Source: Saccharopolyspora hirsuta (lineage in GTDB: Bacteria; Actinomycetota; Actinomycetes; Mycobacteriales; Pseudonocardiaceae). From it: 64,000 bases of DNA. The translations under genes and the position numbers were made by a program. The notes beneath the pieces were generated by a model. That model saw nothing but the letters and a program-made list of their open reading frames with translations. It was not told where the DNA came from and searched no databases. Each line of letters opens with the position of its first letter. Within the stretch, counting starts at the first letter, position 1. The stretch is from contig NZ_VWPH01000008.1 of assembly GCF_008630535.1 (NCBI RefSeq), forward strand, positions 186,001 to 250,000, in the 5' to 3' direction. Of this stretch, positions 60,196 to 64,000 are shown one piece after another.

Positions 60196-61083
60196 ATGCG
60201 GGTGGCGGTTCTGACCGGGTGCGGGGTGCTCACCCTGCTGCTCGGCGCGCACGCGCTGGTGCCCGACGTCAGCGGTGCGGGCACCCTGCTCGACAGCGCG
60301 GCGCCTTGGCTCGGCCTGCTCGTCCCGGTGCTCCTGGTGCTCGGTCTGGTGGGGCGGACCCGAGCTGCGGTGGCAGTGCTGGTCCCGGCGGCGGTGTGGT
60401 GCGCGGTGTTCGGGACCGCGCTGCTGCCGCAGGCGTCGGCGTCCGGCGACCTGCGGGTGGTCAGCCAGAACATCTTCGCGGCCAACGAGAACCCGGCGGC
60501 GACGGCCGCGGACCTGGCGGCGACCGGCGCGGACGTGATCGGCGTCCAGGAGCTGACCGGGACGGCCCGCTCGGCCGTGCGGGAAGCCCTCGGAGCGGAG
60601 TACCCGCACAGCGAAGTCCTGGGCACGGTGGGGGTGTGGAGCAGGTACCCGATCGAGGCGGCCGAGCCGGTGGACCTGGGGATGGGGTGGACCCGCGCGC
60701 TGCGGGCGCGGGTCCGCACCCCGCACGGTCCGGTCGCGGTGTACGTGGCGCACCTGCCGTCGCTGCGCCCGGACTCGGTGGCCGAGCGCAACCGGGGCCT
60801 GACCGAGCTGCGCGCCGCGCTCGTCGCGGAGCGGGCGGACCGGGTGGTCGTGCTCGCGGACCTGAACACGGCGACCACCGACCGCGCGATGGGCCCGCTG
60901 CTGCGGACCGTGGCGGAAGCCGAACCTGCGGGCTTCGGCTTCACCTGGCCCGCGGCGGTTCCCCTGGTCCGACTCGATCACGTGCTCTACCGGGGCCTGA
61001 CCTCCACCGGCGCCGACGTGGTCGAAACCCGGGGCAGCGACCACCGCGCCGTGCTCGCCGATCTCGCGTTCAACCAGGCGTGA
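60196..61083 (+). CDS. Membrane-anchored endonuclease/exonuclease/phosphatase family protein
   Basis: 295 aa. About three hydrophobic helices (residues ~1-75), then an EEP domain predicted outside the cytoplasm: VVSQNIFAANENP (Asn), GVQELTG (metal-binding Glu), YVAHLPSLRPD, VVLADLNTATTD (Asp/Asn) and RGSDHRAVLADL (catalytic Ser-Asp-His). All catalytic residues are present. Family members cut DNA, sphingomyelin or phosphoinositides; for an extracellular enzyme either nucleic acid or phospholipid is plausible. The GTG at 60190 overlaps the upstream stop; ATG 60196 has better spacing. Cotranscribed with the glycosidase-like gene. Confidence 0.88.
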   Translation: MRVAVLTGCGVLTLLLGAHALVPDVSGAGTLLDSAAPWLGLLVPVLLVLGLVGRTRAAVAVLVPAAVWCAVFGTALLPQASASGDLRVVSQNIFAANENPAATAADLAATGADVIGVQELTGTARSAVREALGAEYPHSEVLGTVGVWSRYPIEAAEPVDLGMGWTRALRARVRTPHGPVAVYVAHLPSLRPDSVAERNRGLTELRAALVAERADRVVVLADLNTATTDRAMGPLLRTVAEAEPAGFGFTWPAAVPLVRLDHVLYRGLTSTGADVVETRGSDHRAVLADLAFNQA

Positions 61084-61187
61084 AGGCAGCGGCCCGCCGT
61101 TCGGGTGCTGTTCGGCGGATTCCGGTCGACGGGCCGGAATCCGCCGCTAGCGTGTGCCCCCGTCGTCCCCACCGCCAGGAGGTCACC

Positions 61188-63278
61188 ATGCGCTGGTGTT
61201 CCCGGCTGCGGCGGAGGTACCTCGCAGCCCGGCGAGGCACGATCGAGAACCGCGGTGCCGTGGGCAATCTCGTGCAGACCCACGAGATCCACGGCGATGT
61301 CGTCATCGTCCCGGGCGAGGGCGGATCCCGCCTCGACCGGGCGGCGGAGCGGTTGGCGGAAGCCGTGCGAGCCCAGTGGCAGGCCGAGGCCCAGACGCGA
61401 TCGCTGCACCGGCCGCACCCGCTGCGGTTGCGCTGGTCGAGCACCGGGCGGGACGTCACCGCGACCGCCGACCTGCGCGTCGACGGCGATCTCGGGGACG
61501 TCGTCGAGAAGTTCCGGGCGCTGCCCGCGCGGCAGCTGGTGGTCCTGGGCGAACCCGGAGCCGGGAAGACCGTGCTGGCCCTGCTGTTCGCGCTGGGCAT
61601 GCTCGGCACCCGCGAGCCGGGCGAACCGGTGCCGGTGCTGCTCTCGGTGGCGTCCTGGAACCCGTTCGAGGAGTTCCTGGACGACTGGATCGTCCGGCGG
61701 CTGCGCCAGGACTACCCGGCGCTGACCAACCGCCGCGCCTACGGGCGCAACGCGGCGCTGCGGCTGGTGGAGCAGCGGCGGATCATCCCGGTCCTGGACG
61801 GGCTCGACGAACTGCCGCCCGAAGCGCACGTCACGGCGATCGAAGGCATCGACCGGGCAGCCGCCGCCGGGCGACCGCTGGTCGTGACCTGCCGCAGCGA
61901 CGAGTTCCAGCACGCGGTCGAAGCCGGGGGCACGACGCTGGCCGCGGCGGCGGTCGTGGAGCTCCAGCAGGTCGACGTCGAGGACGCGATCGCCTTCCTG
62001 TCCGCGGGCCTGCCGAGCACCACGGCCAGGTGGCGGCCGGTCTTCGCCCACCTGCGGCAGGACCCCGACGGTCCGCTGGCGACGACGTTCGCCACGCCCC
62101 TGATGGTGAGCCTCGCCCGGACCGTCTACACCCACCCGGACCGCGACCCCGCCGAACTGCTCGACCGCGACCGCTTCGCCGACGCCGCGACGATCGAGCA
62201 CCACCTGCTCGACGCGTACCTGCCCACCATCTACGCCGACCAACCGACGGCACCGTCCACATCGGACGCCCATGCGGCCCGGTCCTACCCTGCGGAGCAG
62301 GCCCAGCGGTGGCTGGGGTTCCTGGCGCACCACCTCACCAGCCTGCAAACCCGGGACATCGCCTGGTGGCGCCAGCGCCGACCCAACGCGATGGCGGCCG
62401 TCGCCTGGGGAGCGGTGTTCGGCTGCCTGTTGTTGCTGGGGCAGAGCGAGATCGTGACGGGGTTGTTCGTGGGCGTGCTCCTCGACTGGCTCATCGAGCA
62501 CGTGCCCCGTTTCAAGCAACGCCCCGCCGCGATCCTGCTGACCGCCGTGCCGGTGCTGTTCTGCACGTTCTGGTTCTCCGCGCGGAAGTTCGACGAATCC
62601 GCGAACGTCCTCGTCGACGTATTCGGCATCGCCCTGGTGCTCGCACTGCTGCTCTCGGAATCGAGGAGCCCGCGGCGCGCCAGCATGCGCATCCGCCGCG
62701 GGCTGCGTCTGCTGGTCCTCCGGCGGCTGGCCGTGAGCTACCTGGTGAGCCTGCTCGCCGGGATCTTCCTCGTCACCGCCTTCGCAGCGGTGCGCGGCAT
62801 CGAGGACGGACCCGTGCTGCTGCTCGGGATCGCCGTGATCTTCGGCCTCATCGGGGTGGCCGTGGTCGGGCCCGGAACGTGGGCGGCGGTGTCGTCGGAG
62901 GATGCCGGAGTACCACGTCCGATCGACGTGCTGCGCTGGGACCGGACGTCGACGGTCGTGCGGGTGCTGATGCCGATCGTCTTCCTTCAGCTGTTGGTGC
63001 TTCTCAGCATCGTCGTGATGGGGCAGGACCAGGGCTGGTACGAGTTCAGCTCCGCCCTGACGCTCGGCCTGGGCTTGGGGCTCGGCGTGGCGGCCAAGAG
63101 CGCGTGGATGTCGTCGTGGCCGCCGAGGCTGTGGTGGGCGCTGCGCGGCAGGTTGCCGTGGCGGCTGATGGCGTTCCTCGACCACGGTCACCGGTGCGGC
63201 GTGTTCCGCCAGGTCGGCGCGGTGTACCAGTTCCGGCACGCCCGCCTCCAGGACCACCTCGCGGACCGGCAGCAATGA
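61188..63278 (+). CDS. NACHT-type STAND NTPase with multi-span membrane C-terminus
   Basis: 696 aa. An N-terminal short motif IENRGAVGNLVQTHEIHGDV (~residues 19-38) precedes a P-loop LGEPGAGKTVLALLF (~121-135), Walker B with the NACHT signature IIPVLDGLDELPPE (~201), and sensor LVVTCRSDEF. A helical region follows, then seven to eight predicted membrane helices (~residues 400-655) and a conserved-looking tail GAVYQFRHARLQDHLA. There is no LRR, WD40 or obvious toxin domain. Similar NACHT-membrane proteins are numerous in Streptomyces; some bacterial NACHT proteins are antiphage. ATG 61188 follows AGGAGG. Confidence 0.88.
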   Translation: MRWCSRLRRRYLAARRGTIENRGAVGNLVQTHEIHGDVVIVPGEGGSRLDRAAERLAEAVRAQWQAEAQTRSLHRPHPLRLRWSSTGRDVTATADLRVDGDLGDVVEKFRALPARQLVVLGEPGAGKTVLALLFALGMLGTREPGEPVPVLLSVASWNPFEEFLDDWIVRRLRQDYPALTNRRAYGRNAALRLVEQRRIIPVLDGLDELPPEAHVTAIEGIDRAAAAGRPLVVTCRSDEFQHAVEAGGTTLAAAAVVELQQVDVEDAIAFLSAGLPSTTARWRPVFAHLRQDPDGPLATTFATPLMVSLARTVYTHPDRDPAELLDRDRFADAATIEHHLLDAYLPTIYADQPTAPSTSDAHAARSYPAEQAQRWLGFLAHHLTSLQTRDIAWWRQRRPNAMAAVAWGAVFGCLLLLGQSEIVTGLFVGVLLDWLIEHVPRFKQRPAAILLTAVPVLFCTFWFSARKFDESANVLVDVFGIALVLALLLSESRSPRRASMRIRRGLRLLVLRRLAVSYLVSLLAGIFLVTAFAAVRGIEDGPVLLLGIAVIFGLIGVAVVGPGTWAAVSSEDAGVPRPIDVLRWDRTSTVVRVLMPIVFLQLLVLLSIVVMGQDQGWYEFSSALTLGLGLGLGVAAKSAWMSSWPPRLWWALRGRLPWRLMAFLDHGHRCGVFRQVGAVYQFRHARLQDHLADRQQ

Positions 63279-63284
63279 GCAGAA

Positions 63285-63317
63285 GGGCGCCTCCGAGCAC
63301 GTGGCTCGGAGGCGCCC
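63285..63317. terminator. Bidirectional terminator hairpin
   Basis: GGGCGCCTCCGAGC and GCTCGGAGGCGCCC pair perfectly (14 bp) around ACGTG, between the convergent NACHT and pgl genes. Confidence 0.85.
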
Positions 63318-63330
63318 CTCGTCGTCGCGA

Positions 63331-64000
63331 TCAGCCCCCGGTGGGGACTGCCGATGCTGCGGTCCGGTCCAGCAGCCACAGCGTGCGGTCGCGGCCGTGG
63401 GCCCCGGCTGCCGGGATGTCCACCGGCTTCGCGCCGCCCAGGGCCGCCGCCACCGGTTCGGCCTTGGCCGCTCCGGTGGTCATCAGCCAGACCTCCGAGG
63501 CCGCCTGGATCGCCGGGAGCGTCAGGGAGATCCGGGTCGGCGGCGGTTTCGGGCAGTCGTGCACGCCCACCACCGTGCGCTCGGTCTCCCGGACGTACGG
63601 CGTGTCCGGGAACAGCGACGCCGTGTGGCCCTCCTCGCCGACGCCCAGCAGCAGGACGTCGAAGCGGGGCACCGCGATGTCGGTGGCCCGGGCCGCCGTG
63701 GTCGCCAGGACCTCCGCGTAGTGCGCCGCGGCGGCGTCCGCGTCCGCGCCGAACTTGCCGCCCGACGGGGCCATCGGGTGCACCCGGTCCGGGTCCACCG
63801 GCACGTGGTCCAGCAGCGCCTGCCGAGCCTGCGTCTCGTTGCGCTCCGGGTCGCCGTCCGGCAGGAACCGCTCGTCGCCCCAGTAGACGTCCACGGCGGA
63901 CCAGTCCACCGCGTCGCGGGCGGGGGAGCGGCGGACCTGCTCCAGCACACCGATGCCGGTGCGGCCGCCGGTGAGCACCACCGACGCCACCCCGTGCGCG
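63331..64000 (-). CDS. pgl: 6-phosphogluconolactonase, 5' end outside the window
   Basis: Hydrolyses 6-phosphogluconolactone in the oxidative pentose phosphate pathway. About 223 codons are visible; the frame stays open to the window edge, so the start is missing (about 30-40 residues by family length). Seen: VVLTGGRTGIGVLEQV, VDVYWGDERFLPDGDPERNETQAR (the GDERFVP-type motif), MAPSGG, FDVLLLGVGEEGHTASLFP and RISLTLPAIQAA. In actinobacteria it normally follows zwf and opcA, consistent with its closeness to the gap-pgk-tpiA region. Confidence 0.95.
   Translation of the reverse strand, partial: AHGVASVVLTGGRTGIGVLEQVRRSPARDAVDWSAVDVYWGDERFLPDGDPERNETQARQALLDHVPVDPDRVHPMAPSGGKFGADADAAAAHYAEVLATTAARATDIAVPRFDVLLLGVGEEGHTASLFPDTPYVRETERTVVGVHDCPKPPPTRISLTLPAIQAASEVWLMTTGAAKAEPVAAALGGAKPVDIPAAGAHGRDRTLWLLDRTAASAVPTGG

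Overview
The window comes from a high-GC actinomycete. Several signs point to Pseudonocardiaceae, probably a Saccharopolyspora-like genome: codon use is strongly G/C at third positions, many starts are GTG or TTG, and the core gene order matches (fmt-rsmB; rpe-ribD-ribE-ribBA-ribH; uvrC-rapZ-yvcK-whiA; gap-pgk-tpiA-secG-RbpA family; pgl). No species can be proved from sequence reading alone. I see no rRNA, tRNA, CRISPR array, transposase, integrase or phage gene.

Layout. 1-2298 is the end of fmt plus rsmB. 2712-6635 holds a yeast-type cytosine deaminase, two amino-acid permeases and an OsmC protein. 6967-12086 is the pentose/riboflavin block: rpe, ribD, ribE, ribBA, ribH and a small PH-domain membrane protein. 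12133-16222 is a sugar-acid module with an FCD GntR regulator, a DapA-family aldolase/dehydratase, a 2-hydroxyacid dehydrogenase and an ACS-type MFS carrier, organised around a perfect 24-bp palindrome. 16269-25723 is mixed: an FKBP isomerase, a MocR regulator divergent from IlvE, a nucleotidyltransferase, a DeoR-MFS pair, a dihydroorotate-dehydrogenase-like enzyme and two orphan anchored proteins. 25821-27885 has a GH172 enzyme and a metallo-beta-lactamase fold protein. 28032-37329 is core: uvrC, rapZ, yvcK, whiA, gap, pgk, tpiA, secG and an RbpA-family gene. 37605-41149 has a MarR/hydrolase pair and an ECF42-type sigma factor with two DGPF/YCII proteins. 41292-43898 has RraA and a Trk/Ktr potassium system. 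43899-52188 is a catabolic cluster (hydrolase, MHS carrier, aldehyde dehydrogenase, beta-hydroxyacid dehydrogenase, TcuA-like flavoprotein, lactonase-like enzyme) with its own GntR regulator and visibly matching operator half-sites. 52176-63278 has a secreted GHL10 enzyme, an XRE-TPR regulator beside a short archaeal-type adenosylhomocysteinase, a two-component system, a secreted glycosidase-like lipoprotein, a membrane-anchored EEP phosphatase/nuclease and a NACHT-type STAND NTPase with a multi-span C-terminus. 63331-64000 is the end of pgl.

The most unusual signal is a dispersed structured repeat of about 170-240 bp, present in six copies (2324, 6702, 7668, 8996, 34185 and 37340). Five copies begin 4-26 nt after a stop codon, in the same orientation as the gene they follow. 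Three helices keep pairing although their sequences differ between copies. This is compensatory change, so the folded RNA (or folded single-stranded DNA) appears to be what is conserved. No protein gene accompanies any copy. It could be a new 3'-UTR RNA, a non-autonomous single-strand-type transposon end, or a relative of the HEARO/omega-RNA class; sequence reading alone does not decide. A second recurrent theme is perfect hairpins or palindromes in promoters and just upstream of Shine-Dalgarno sequences.
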